From Diphasiastrum complanatum (lineage: Eukaryota; Streptophyta; Lycopodiopsida; Lycopodiales; Lycopodiaceae), in NCBI GenBank assembly GCA_029204225.1, contig CM055113.1, forward strand, positions 27,818,272 to 27,882,271: a stretch of DNA of 64,000 nucleotides, read 5' to 3'. This document shows positions 47,830 through 59,700 of this stretch, piece after piece. How positions within the stretch are numbered: position 1 is the stretch's first letter; each line of letters starts with the position of its first letter. The translations under genes were made by a program, and so were the position numbers. The notes beneath the pieces were generated by a model. The model was given only the letters and a program-made list of their open reading frames with translations. It was not told the DNA's origin and ran no database searches.

Positions 47830-48623
47830 GACTTGAAAGATTTGAAGAATGACTTCAGCAAGTTCACCGTGTGTACTTCATCCATAACAAGTTTGAAGCT
47901 CTCGACAAGTTTACTGAGTATGTAAATTGGGATGAAAAATGGACAAAGAAGAAAGTCAAGCAGATCAGAACTGATAGAGGAGGAGAGTACATCTCCAACC
48001 GGTTCACTAATTTTTGCAATAGTAGAGGCATCCTTCATAGGAAGACCACAGCTTACACACTGCAACATAACGGTTTTTTTGAGAGAAAGAATATAACTCG
48101 CATGGAATCTGCAAGGTGTATGATGGCCCACTCTAAGGCATCAAGACCGCTATGGGCTGAAGCAGTGGCTACGGCCGCATACCTCCAGAAATACAGGGGC
48201 AAATCTGGCATTCCTCACACAACTCTGCATGAAGTGTGGTGGGGTAACAAGCCTGGCCTCACACATGTACGCATCTTTGGTTGCATCACATATGCACACA
48301 TTCCTGACAAGCTTCGAAAAAAACTATATGAAAAGGTCGAACAAGGATACCTTGTAGGATATGATGCTCATTCATCATACTATAGGATTTATATGCCAGA
48401 CATTGATCAAGTGAAAACCATCAGAAACTTCAGATTTGATGAACCGAGAACCATGGCTAACAAATATCCAGCTAGCTACGAGATTCTTGGGAAGCAGTAC
48501 TACAACTTGTCGACATCGACAGAGGGAGTAGACCTTGAGCATTCCGATAGACACATTGAAGCTCCAGACAAAATGAACGATAACTCAAACCTGATCCTAC
48601 ACATGGACAACACGTCTAACTAA
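47830..48623 (+). pseudogene. Copia integrase, third family
   Basis: The 250-codon frame at 47871 gives KQIRTDRGGEYISNRF, NGFFERKNITRMESAR, LWAEAVATAAYLQ, HVRIFGCITYAHIPDKLRKK and GYLVGYDAHSSYYRIY. The core has GGEY and the catalytic Glu; the N-terminal HHCC and first Asp are missing. It ends at TAA 48621 and no RT follows. Confidence 0.92.
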
Positions 48624-48850
48624 GGATCCCATGTTTCACTCATGAACGAAACACATTGCCATCAAATACCATTTGATAAGAAATCTGATTGGGAAAAATG
48701 AGTTGAAGCCTATTTTTGTCCCAACCAAGTAGATGGTGGCCGACATCTTTACTAAGCTCCTTGATAAGGGAATGTTTGAGAAGCAGAGAGCTAGTTTGGT
48801 AGTCACAAGACTATCCCATTTTGAGAGGGAGCTGAAGAAACATCAAGTTT
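48624..48850 (+). pseudogene. Copia RNase H tail
   Basis: In the next frame TKHIAIKYHLIRNLIGKNEL, then MVADIFTKLLDKGMFEKQ and RASLVV, the normal C-terminus of copia pol. It is joined to the integrase above with the whole RT lost, so this copy is an internal deletion. Confidence 0.8.
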
Positions 48851-48889
48851 CTACCCACAAAGCGCTTTTTACTTATGTCCTTTGATTAT

Positions 48890-49394
48890 GCTAGTATGAA
48901 CATTGTTTTTCATCCTATATCTTATGATGATGAAATAGTGATCACTACTACTTTGATTGGAGTTTCAAAGAAGGATTCAAAGGCCTCATCTTATGATCCA
49001 TTCACTCTTGAATTTCCAAGGAATTAAGACCTTCATTGGAAAGATGGCAGTTTGGAGTTCATTATTTTGTTGGATGAAGCCAAGATGGTGATATTCAAAC
49101 TTTGGTTATATGTGCTTCATACCAAAGTTGGATATTATGGAAAGTTGCTGTTTTTTTTTTTCATGATTATTTTGAGGAGGAGACTCTCAATTTGCATCCC
49201 AAGGTGTTCATTCAACAACCTACCAAAGACAAAGCTTGGATCTTAAAGACAACCCTTATTGAGCTCTCACTACATGTGAGAACTTGGAGCTCAAACCATA
49301 TTCTTATTGTGATGAGTGATCATACTCACTCAACACAACAAGAACCTGAAAATTATGTTATTTTTATGCATGTACTAATTATTGATCTAGAATA
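48890..49394 (+). other. Post-pol open frame before copia LTR
   Basis: Starting from the RNase H tail the reading frame passes through SSYDPFTLEFPRN, WKDGSLEFIILLDEAK, and after a T-run frameshift HDYFEEETLNLHPKVFIQQP and SSNHILIVMSDHTHSTQQEP up to a TAG at about 49393, just before a purine tract. Not recognised. Its place between RNase H and LTR suggests an element-encoded accessory protein, now decayed. Confidence 0.45.
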
Positions 49395-49950
49395 GTCTCA
49401 TCAAGCTAAATTGTGAGGAGGAATCTTAAAATTTCACAATTCTAGCTTGACTAGTTTTTGGTCATATGAATTGTAATTGGTAAGATGGCCATGTAATTGG
49501 ATGCCACACGTGCCAAATAGCATAGGATGCTTTTCCAAAGCTTTATTATACATGTGAAATTGTGGTGGCACCTTTGAAAATATGCCAAAAAGTGCATAGA
49601 TAGGGTAGAGAGAAAATAGGACCCAAAAGTAGCATGTTTTTCATTGTTTTGGGATCTCGAGATCTAGAACCCTAATTAGGGTGGATCCAATGATCAATTA
49701 GGTCATATGTTAGGGTTAGATTATGTTGTGTTCAGAGAAGCCCTAAAATGCTCAGATCCAAGCTACCTATTTGTAAATATGTGAAGAATTCTTCATCAAA
49801 TAATGAGTAAAAATTTGGTTTTCCATCTACCAATGTTGTTGGTGATCAATATGTTTGATATCTGCTATTTGTGTTGAGTGGTTTGCAATTGTGGGACTAT
49901 TTAGCAAGTTAAGGTAATGTACTCTATCTGTGGCAGTCCATACTTTCACA
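49395..49950 (+). repeat. Copia LTR, start uncertain
   Basis: A purine tract TGTGAGGAGG lies at about 49410-49420; the sequence after it (TTCTAGCTTGACTAGTTTTT) loosely parallels the LTR at 17326. The end CATACTTTCACA at 49950 matches that LTR's end. No primer site follows. Confidence 0.55.
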
Positions 49951-50149
49951 CGTGTGAAGGATATTGCAAGAATTTGAGCCTTCAAGGCGCTTTTTCCATC
50001 ATTTCAAACATTTATTGGAGTCATTTTGTTGTATTTTCAACATAATTTACTATTTAGATTGACATGTTGCTTAACAAAATTCAAATGCAATTTAGATCAC
50101 TTTTTACACTCTAGATTTTTTTAGAAAACTTCAATTTTTTGGCCTTACA
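49951..50149. other. Short unassigned stretch
   Basis: Nothing recognised between LTR end and the next copia protease fragment. Confidence 0.3.
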
Positions 50150-51040
50150 ACCAAGGTAATCTTGCAAATGAGGAGAAAGTTGATGAAGAATCATCTTTGA
50201 TAGCATCAATTACTTCATCAATAAGAAAAAAGAACTCAAATGATGCTTGGTGGCTAGACACTGAGGCAAGCTCCCATGGGACATTCCAAAGGGAAATTTT
50301 CTCAACTCTACTCGCTCATCATGGTGCTAAGATGTCAATTTTTATAGCAAGTGATCAAGAATGTAGCATTGATGGTCTTGGTACCATTCCATTGTGTTTA
50401 GGATCTTCAAGGAAGTTAAACATAGACAATGTAGATCTCTCACTTCTTTGAAAATTGTTCATTTGGATGTGCATAGTTTTTTTCAAGAATCCAAAGTGGT
50501 GGAAAGATATATGTGACCTTTAGTGATTATCATTCTAGATTCACTTTGATCCATCTATCTTTTGTCCTTAAAAGGCATGGTGTTTGATATTTTGTCCAAG
50601 TACAAAGCTGCTTTTGAGAAGCGAGTCTTTGGTTCCACTTTCTATATTCATAGATCTTTATATACAAGGAAAAAGGATGATGCTACATCGCTTAAGGGAA
50701 TCTTTGTGGGATGTGGTGAGTCAAGCAAGGAATATAAAGTGTTCTTTCCTTCCATCTAAGAAGATGATGAGTAGGGATGTCTAAATTGATGAAAGCAAAT
50801 GTTTCAAGTGTGAATGAATGTGCTTCTAAAACTTTTGGTGTCAAGGATCTTGCTAGGCTCAAGGAGGAGTCAAGTGCAGAAGTAGATTTAGAGGACTAAC
50901 ATCGACGCCCAAGTGCTCCAAGGAAGTCTACCAAGACCAGGTTTGAGTCATCAAGGTTTAGTTATATTGGGAAAGGTATACAAAGGGAAGGCACTACCTC
51001 ATTCATTTCTTACACTCTCACTATTGGCTCTAACACGACT
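50150..51040 (+). pseudogene. Copia protease and integrase scraps
   Basis: SSLIASITSSIRKKNS and WWLDTEASSH (protease, Gly of the DTGAS box replaced by Glu), FIASDQECSIDGLGTIPL, then in a shifted frame FSDYHSRFTLIHL and VFDILSKYKAAFEKR (integrase start), directly joined to STFYIHRSLYTRKKDDATSL and GIFVGCGESSKEYKVFFPS (integrase end). So the catalytic centre is deleted. The linker region trails off to about 51040. Confidence 0.8.
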
Positions 51041-51475
51041 GTTTCAAAAAATAACAGAATATATACAACCTATACAATGTAACTATACATTGAGAGTATT
51101 TTTCTAATAAAAGCAATCTATATTTTCATGGTGAATTTAAATCCTAAGTTTAATTACAGAATTGCATTGTTATACAGGTTCACCAAAATGCCAAAGAAAG
51201 GTGTCATGCTTAATATGATTTGTAAAATGTGTGGCACAATGATAGCATAAGCAAACCATCTTGTATGGACCACTATAATGCATGTTCCCGAACTTGATAA
51301 AGGGGCAAAAGAATGTCATTGGGTTGTTGTTGCATACAAAGAGATACCATGCCAATTGTATAATCCAAGAATTCCAAAACAAATTATTAGTAGTTGATAT
51401 GGTATACACAAAAACACTTCAAGGCAATTGTATAGTACAAGAATGTCAACTAACAAAGAATATAAGTGGCTTGAA

Positions 51476-51555
51476 ACATGCAAAGAGATTCAAGCTAGCC
51501 TCATATATCATGGATACATGCAAAGAGGTCCAAGCTAGCCTCATAAATCATGAAT
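51476..51555. repeat. 40-bp tandem duplication followed by poly(A)
   Basis: Two 40-bp units (51476-51515, 51516-51555), both starting ACATGCAAAGAG, about 90 per cent identical; an A22 run follows at 51558. The poly(A) could be a retroposed tail, but no source gene is visible. Confidence 0.85.
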
Positions 51556-52170
51556 ACAAAAAAAAAAAAAAAAAAAAAACAATTGATGATTCCCAGCATG
51601 CAAATAGAGCCCTATGTAATCATGTGAATGACTTTTTGGACACAAATAGAGACCCATGTAGCCATACATATGTAGAAGAAAACCTCCATTGATAGAATTA
51701 CAAAAACATATATAGTCATGCTCTATTTTGATGATGTGGATAAAGCATACTCTAAGAATAAAGTTAAGCTCCCGATGGTAAGGAGAGACACAATGATGAA
51801 AATTGCTTGCCAAGAACTTCAATTGAAACCCTAACAATCCAACATTAAAATACATCCATGTAACCTATTTATATCAGCCTAGTATCCTTGAGGATGCTCT
51901 ATCAAGACACGGTTTAACTAGCTTGGTGTTCTACAAGGTTCCTACCAAGATCCTACCAAAAGTCTAGGTTCCACAAGAATAACTGCTCAGCTAGATATTG
52001 AATTGACATCAATGGCCAAAAATTGCATATTTTGGCAAGATTCACCTTGAGGACCTACGGTTTTGAGCCCGAAACCAATGTCGCCTCTTCTTGCATGTCG
52101 ATATACTCGTTGCTATCCATTATAGTCATTCACAACACCATTGCAAACAACTTTGGTAGAAATAACATGC

Positions 52171-52365
52171 TTTGATTAGAGATTTCAAATCAAGTCAAAA
52201 TTACATGAATTTTGACTTGATTTTGGGTATCATACCATCTAATTAAACTTTCAGGAATCTATTTTTATAGTCGTATATTCCAAGTGATAGAATGGGGTAA
52301 ATTAGATTGTATAATGATAGTTTTGATTAGAGATTTCAAATCAAGTCAAAATTACATGAATTTTG
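52171..52365. repeat. 44-bp exact direct repeats, 151 bp apart
   Basis: 52171-52214 and 52322-52365 are identical (begin TTTGATTAGAGATTTC, end ATTACATGAATTTTG). Confidence 0.9.
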
Positions 52366-53041
52366 TGTGAGTTGTCCTAGTTTTGGAGGCTCTTGCTTGT
52401 TGGTCCAAAATGAGTGTTGAACAATTAAAAGGTCATCTAGCCGACTCAGATAACAAGATAGTGATTATAACTCATGTTTCTAAGAATAAAAAATGCATTG
52501 ATGATATTCATACATCATCTTAAATCTACAACGCTCATTTACTTATATAGCAGCTGAATGATCTTATGTTAATCTAACTTTACAATTACAAGATCGTTAA
52601 TAGCTATTTAACTGGTCAATTAGATCAGTTATTATTGGAGCATGAAGACGTAACAATTTGTACTTCAAATCCTGTGAAAATCTGTAGAGTGTCACATTCT
52701 TTGCATTCTTCGAGAAAAATGTCGCATTTTTTAAAGTGTCTGTTGAGTGAACACTTTGTCGCATTTTTCGCAAAATTATTTTATACTCAGAATGACCCGA
52801 AAGTGAAGTAGAAGTCTTTGTCGGGTTTTATGTGTATTGAAGTTTGCGAGGAAAATTGCAGACTGTTGCAATAAATAGTTCAAAAATGCAGACTTCTTTG
52901 AGAGAGTGATTCACTTAGAAAGGAGGAGGGCAGTTAGGATGATTAGGAGAAAGGTTAAACTCCAACACAATCGACACAATCCATCCGACCTTAGCACCTT
53001 AATCTTGGTACTAAATTGGTTGATCTTGAATCCCTAGAAAG

Positions 53042-53172
53042 TCTCAAACACCATAGATTTAGAAGATAAGAGATATATCCAAAGTGTATCTACTATGACA
53101 CTAAATGTGACAAACACAGTTGCTCCTATGATTGCTTTTACTACTTGAAAAGTGCACATCTGAGTGGATTAG
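53042..53172 (-). pseudogene. Copia integrase scrap
   Basis: Minus-strand DNA matches the integrase region at 36.24-36.38 kb (CACCATAGATTTAGAAG, AGATATATCCAA, GTGCACATC, GAGTGGATTA on plus), but with indels. Only about 130 bp remain. Confidence 0.75.
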
Positions 53173-53789
53173 ACACAAGATTTCAGATAATCTATTAAGA
53201 GATCTGCCAAAGCAAAAGCTTCACACTCACCACTTTTCATCAATCCTTCCATTCAAAAAACAAGAGGACTAATGATATACATTTATCTTCTAAGACATTG
53301 TGCAACTAAAATAGCTTGCCCATCTACAAATCTAGACCTCGACAACTTTGAGAAATTTAAATCTCTTTCTTGGTAAAAACACTCAGTTGATAGCCCAAGT
53401 TGTTGGAGTTATTAGATTGTAATTATTAAATGAATGTTGCATCTATTTGTCATGTTGTTTGTTACTTTGGCGGAGTTCCAAAATCACTTTACTTAGAGTA
53501 TCTAATAATTGGTTGAAATTGATCAATCCCTCCATTGTGGGAAAGAGGGGTTGAATTTCGGGAGAAGAAATTTCTCCCTCCAATAACAAAAATCTCCTCA
53601 TGTGCCATTTCCCTATGGAAAATGATTGATTGCCTTAATTAGATAATTTGCAATATAAAATATGAAGCATAATCTATAGAACATTTTTCAAGTTTCATGA
53701 ATTAATGTGCCCGTGACTCTGAGAGGAGATTGCAGATTCCCAGAGACACTAGTAGGAGGTTCATTTCGGGTTGAGGACATGAGCTCAAT
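53173..53789. other. 3' flank of phosphatase gene
   Basis: Non-coding; should contain the 3' UTR of the purple acid phosphatase gene immediately before 53790. No clear polyadenylation signal was picked out. Confidence 0.4.
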
Positions 53790-56700
53790 TTAGCTAGCTA
53801 AAGTGGTGCTGGGGCAATTCTTCAGAACATCACAGCCAAGAACGTCTTTGTATTCCCTGCTGATCCAAAAATTATCGTAGACCTTGCCATCACTGCTACG
53901 TTTATACTCAAACAACAACGTAGAGTGGTTAAATGCAGTCAGCTTGCTGAAACCATGGTCATAATCCTTGAAAATACTCCAGTCAGTTTGTATTGGAGTA
54001 TATTCTGAAAGTGAAGCACCAGCACCTCCAACGACTAGGTGAATTGTTGCATTGAATGTACCTGAATAGTGCTCCCTTTCTTGGCTTACACAGATGTTCT
54101 GCATAAACAACAATGGATGAAATACATGATTCAGAACTTTTTTGTACAATAGTCCTCAATCAATAATGTAAAAAAAGCATATTTCTGATGAATTCTCCTT
54201 AAATAAGAATGTCAGAAAAGCATAGTTCTGATGGCTATAGCAATTGCTATAGCATGTTACATTTCATCATTTCTAGTATGTCTCTAAAGCATAGAATTTG
54301 AGAACCGTGGACGGTTCACCACGGTTCTCAGAACCGTACAGTGAACCGTACGGTTCACCAAAAATTTAAGGCTGAACCGTGGTGAACCGTCCAATTAATT
54401 GATTCTTTTTGGTTTCCCACCCCTAAAAATAGCCCAAAAATATGCAAAAAAAAGGGGTGAAATCTGTCAAATCATCTGTGAAATCTGTGAAATCATTTGA
54501 ATCTGTGAAATCTGTGTAATGCCAAAAGTCTATGAAATCTGAGGACCATTTGTGAAATCTGTGAAATGAGGACCAACAATGTCTTGGGAGGGGTTTTGGG
54601 GGGAAATGGAATTTAATTAATTGATTAATCAATTAATGGAACCGTACCACGGTTCATGAACTGTGGTACGGTTCACCCCACGGTTCTCAGGACCCACGGT
54701 TCTCAGAACCGTGGGTTCTATGCTGTAAAGGTATAGATAAATTACAACTCTGAGACTCTTCCTAGGTTTCACTGTATCACAAGGCAAAATTCCAATTTGT
54801 AGTATTCCAGGCAAAATTTTGCAATGTTCAGCTTCAAGTATTAAGCATTGTGCCTAAAAGTGGATGTCTGGTCCTTCTACATAACACTTTTGAACATAAT
54901 GACAATTTATATAAACAAGTTACATTGCCAAATCTTCTCTACTACAAAGTTACCTCATAAACTGGGCACGTGCGTTCATAGTTATGGACATGTCCGAATA
55001 AAGCAAGGTCAACTTTATACTTTTGCCAAAGTTTCTGCAAGCTCTCCCTGCTCAAAGGCTCTCCAAAAGTCCCCTCCATGGCATAGTATTTATCGGAAGA
55101 ATATCCAAGAACCCGATGGGCAACAAATATCAACCATGGCTGCCTTTGCCTATCCACACTTGCTAGACAGTTTTCAATGAACTTATGTTGCTCGGTGCCC
55201 TCCCGCCAATCATGTTCAGAATCAGCAAAGCAGAAATGAAACATCCCATAATCCAAGCCATACCTGTTTTGTTGAACATCAAAAAAGTCAGGGAGAAGAA
55301 TTGCAAATGTTGTGATGACTATACAGTGAAGATATGAAGAGAAAGACCTATGATTACCAAATGGAGTTGAAAATGGTTATGAGACATGAGACTATTATCT
55401 GAAATAAATCTATGTGGGTATAGAGTGAAACTCAAGCTGATACGCGGGAACCTGGAGCACATATGATGAATTTATGATGCTGTTGCCTTTGTCCCTGATG
55501 TCAATACAGTGAAAATGTTGAAGCAGCACCACAAAGGGATATGTAGAAGTGCACAAAAAGGGAAGATGATACCGCACAATGTGAGAAGAGCAGAATAAAA
55601 AATGTATAAGTCAAAAAGCCAGGAAAATGGAAATGTTGAATCGGAAAAAAAAAAGTGCTCACAACACAGGGAAATAAGCAGAAATGCACAACTGTTGAAA
55701 CTTGACTTACAATGCTTTGAATGGTACTTAGTGCAAAGGCATATAATAATAGCTCCAATAGTTAAAATTCAGTATAATTTTTGCTAGCCCACATTGAGGG
55801 CAATGTGCTTTTTAGCCAGGGAGTGTTATGAGACACCCTTCCATAGTTCTCTACATACATGACCAGCAATTGCTTTTGGGACTCACAACTATCTTCTAGA
55901 GATATTAATCAATTTTGCGCCTCTTTTGAAAGCTGTAAATACAATTGCTAACGAACATACCTAAAGAGCTCATGATTTTGGTAGCGCCCTAATGCCACCC
56001 TCTAGAACCTTTCAAGATGATCGTGAATTGGTATGACTACAAGTCAAAGACTCTCATCTCAGATTATTGAGTTTGGTGTCCTGAGCTCTTTGTAGGGGAG
56101 TTCTATTTTTTGGATAACTTAAGATGGAGATCCATCTATCAGTAGCCAATGCCATTCATTAAGTTTTCTTAGGTGGCGATGAAAGTGCTATTTGTTGCTT
56201 TTAGCTTTCGCTTCATGCCCATTGCCCATACCCATGATTGACTTCATAATATCGAGATTTCATGTTGATGTAGGTGGCAACAATAGCAGCGAACCTTTCA
56301 CCCACTCCTTGCTGTCCACTCTTGCATACAGGCCTAAAGGATCAAACTCTTTCTTAGGCATTGGCAAAGGCACACTTAGACCATCTAGTAGTGGTAGGGA
56401 AAGAGGGTGGCAGAGGCTAGGATTACATGGATCGCAGCTGAGACAGCCTGAGTCCGTTACGCTCCTTGAAAACCAGGTATATTTCAAGGCAGACATTGAC
56501 TGAGGCCTCGAGGCAAGATAAGGCAGGCAACGACGCCATCGTAACATAAGTCCTATCACACATTCCTAGTATATCTACCCTTGCACATGACCCTAGAGCG
56601 TGGCTCTAGCTTAGGCACCAACAGAGGCAATTGTAAATCCCCTGTCAGTGGTAGGGGCAAGGGGGGGGGACTAGGCTACATGCATATTCTCATCAAGTTC

Positions 56701-59700
56701 CAGAGAGGGCTCCACATTACATTCAAAAGACTGATACGACTAGGTGGCTTAGTTTTGCAAATAAAGCAGTTGCATCTATACATAGATGTAGAGCCTTTTG
56801 CAGAATGTTCAAAAGGTCATTCCATACGTGCAGGTCTATGGTGTAAACTAAATAGTGGAAGGTGTATAAACAAAGTGTGTGGTGACAATTTGAACATGTA
56901 AGAACATGTGCATGTTGAAAAATGAAAAGCATAGTAGCAACACATGTGCAAATGTGTACAAAAAGGATTGAAAAATATACAAGAAGGTGAACCAGTTGAT
57001 GCATTTTCTGCAACCATAGTAGGATTGGAGACTAGGGGCGGAGGAGATGGTTGTAATATGTTTGAGTCTTATTTGCATGTACTCTTGGCTCATCCGTAGA
57101 TACATGTGTCTTGTGTAGTCATGCCAAAAAACCTTTTATCCTTCTTCAAGAGTTTAGTTATGGACTAGGCTATAGGCTTATTGGGCTACTCTGCATATAT
57201 TCCACCGGCCTTTTTACGTTTACAGTTGTTTATACTTTTTTTCCTAGTTACACATTTTATATTACTCATGTACATGCTTATGAATGGTCTTGGGCCTTAT
57301 TTATTTATAACATTGACTGGCCAAGTGCCTTTATTTATCGAGTCATATGTGCAGTGGAGGGCCCTTAGTAGGGCGCACTATTTTCCCTCAATTTTCTTTG
57401 CCTCCATTTTTGAATTCTTACATTAGGGTTCATTAGTGGGGTATATATAGGGCACAGCTTATTGATTGGTATTGCTTGGGCTCTTCGTGGGAGAACCTAT
57501 TGTCCTTTTACTTCATGTGATGCTAGTTAGCCATTCTTTGTGGGAGATTCGTCAATTAGCTCACATGTCGTCTTTTCATGTGACCCTATTGATGTTGCTA
57601 CCTGCCGTCCTCAGCTTGCTTAAGCTACTTGGGCTAGTAAGGCGGGTGCACCATATTCCCCTTCGCCTCCATATCACTGGCCATGAGTTCATTGCCTTGG
57701 TTGACACAAGCAATACTCATTCTTTCCTCAGCAGTCATATCATTCCCCTCATTCGTGCTACGCCATCGTACATTACATACAACACATGCATACTGTTCTA
57801 AACCTTCAATTGCGAAATTAACATTGTGTGTGTGTGTGTGTGTGTGTTTGTGTGTGTGTGTCTCATAGTTGCTGTTCGTGGGGGGGAAGGCCCTGCCTGA
57901 GGGCCTTCCTTGCTGGGAGGGCCCTTGCCCAAGGGCAGGCCCCGACCAACAAGGAAGGCCCGAGGGCTTCGGGCCTTCCCCTACGTAATGCCATTGTGCG
58001 AAGGTTTTTTGTTTTTTTTTTTTTTTTTCGTTTTTTGGCCGTACTGCCGTACGCGTGGACCAGTTTTTTTTTTTCGATTTTTTGCCATTTTTTTTTCGCA
58101 AGTTTTTTTACGTTTGTGGTGGAATGTGGATGTGGACAGCCAATGATGGGCTGCCACATAGCACATGCACATTCCACCGGAGAGAGGAGAGAGAACGTAC
58201 ATTCCATCGGAGAGAAAACGTGCATTCCACCGGAGAGAGGAGAGAGAACGTGCATTCCACCGCGTGCATTCCACCGGAGAGAGAAGAAAGAAAGTGAATT
58301 CCATTGAAGAGAGGAGAGAGAGAATGACAGATTCCTTGGAGAGAGAAAATTGGATGGACATTATGCTCCTGGAGGTGGTCTCAAAATACAAAGGACACCT
58401 GAGCACAAGGCATTACGAGAACGGAATGCATTCCATTCCGGAACTTAACCAAAATAAAATTTTAAAAAATAGGTATTTTCTAAACACGTGATTAAAGCAA
58501 AAAGCGAGCCTCCTATTCTTCCGACTTTAACAGAAGCCTTGCTGAACACATCTGAAGGAGAAATTGGTGAACTTTTGAGGCTTTCCATCTGTTCCTGTCA
58601 TTGTGAGAGTGTCGGACGAAAAGTCTCCTGCCAAAGTAGATCCATCGCTGCTGGGAGAGGTTTCAAGATTCGGCACAAGTCCTCTGGTTCCAATAAATGC
58701 CTTGCATCGCGCCCACAGTTTCTTGTTCAATTCATCCGATTTATCATTGTCACAAACATACGTTTTGTTTTAATACCTGTTTCAGCTGTTTTTTTAAATA
58801 AAAACAAACGTTCCGACCCAGTACGTTCTGGAACGTACAGTACGTTCGGGCCCATAAGGGTCGGAATGGGTTTCTAAGGTGTGTGTGTATAAAGCAAAAA
58901 TTCTAATTATGTATGTGGATATCATAATCAGATAGTACCTTTTTGATAGCTTCCCTTCCAACTTAGAAAGGCTCATTGATTCCTTGAGTAGACTATTCAC
59001 GAACTACAGTGAATTGCCCACCCCACTACAAAGCCATTGGGCAACCAGTTCTCCATTCGGTCTACACACACTAATAGTTAATGGTTATGCGAAATGCAAA
59101 TTCTATGATCAGTATCTTTACTAACTTCTGCAAAAAATAAAAAACAAATTTTAACTATCGAGCCTATAAATTTGTGTCCAATAGCGAGGTTGAGCTTTAA
59201 GGGAAAGCATTGCTTCAAAAGAACTGGTCAATGGATGTGTTCATGTCATGTTATGATATTGTGTTTCCCATCCATCGCCCATTTCAAAAGCTTGTCTTTT
59301 CAGTAGGTAAGCGTTTCAATAAAAAGTGAAGTGAAGAAGGGTCCATAGTCCATAGCAAAAGAAGCTGCAAACGTGTAGCGCGGGGGTTGTTGACAGGACA
59401 CTTCGTTACTTTTGTTTCAACTTACGTTGACTAAAAGTGTGGGAATGGATGGTTAGAAACTATGTAAAGTAAGCTCGGGACAAAGTTCAGTAGTATCTGC
59501 AACTATGCTTCTATGCGCCCCTGAAAAACGGCAGCTATGACCTTAGAAATAGACCTAGCTTGAAGTTGCCTCCAGAAAATGTTTGTCTTAGTTCACCCTT
59601 GTGCTTCAAAGGGAGATTGCAATGCTCCCTATGAAAAGATAGCTGCTATTTAAAGGAAGAAATCATAAAAGCCTTACCAAAACTTGGCCTTGTTCTTTGT

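Larger units (their letters stand above)
51041..53041. other. Repeat-bearing non-genic stretch
   Basis: No gene. It contains a 40-bp tandem pair, an A22 run at 51558-51579 and two identical 44-bp direct repeats, described separately. Confidence 0.5.
55264..59677 (-). other. Long PAP intron (4.4 kb) with simple repeats
   Basis: Between split codons of the two flanking exons. No other gene is supported. It includes two related G/A-rich segments (56330-56480 and 56590-56690), a (TG)n tract, a GC-rich palindrome cluster and a minisatellite. Frames on both strands here are products of the repeats. Confidence 0.8.

Noticed and set aside
57634-58491. Several 100-160-codon frames on both strands
   Set aside because: They consist of translated (TG)n, T-tracts, GGCCTTCC palindromes and the minisatellite, inside a phosphatase intron.
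58390-58880. A fourth hAT-like element with GGAATG/CATTCC ends
   Set aside because: Inverted motifs exist at both ends (CATTCCATTCCGGAAC; CGTTCCGACCC-like) but no 8-bp duplication or consistent terminus could be found.
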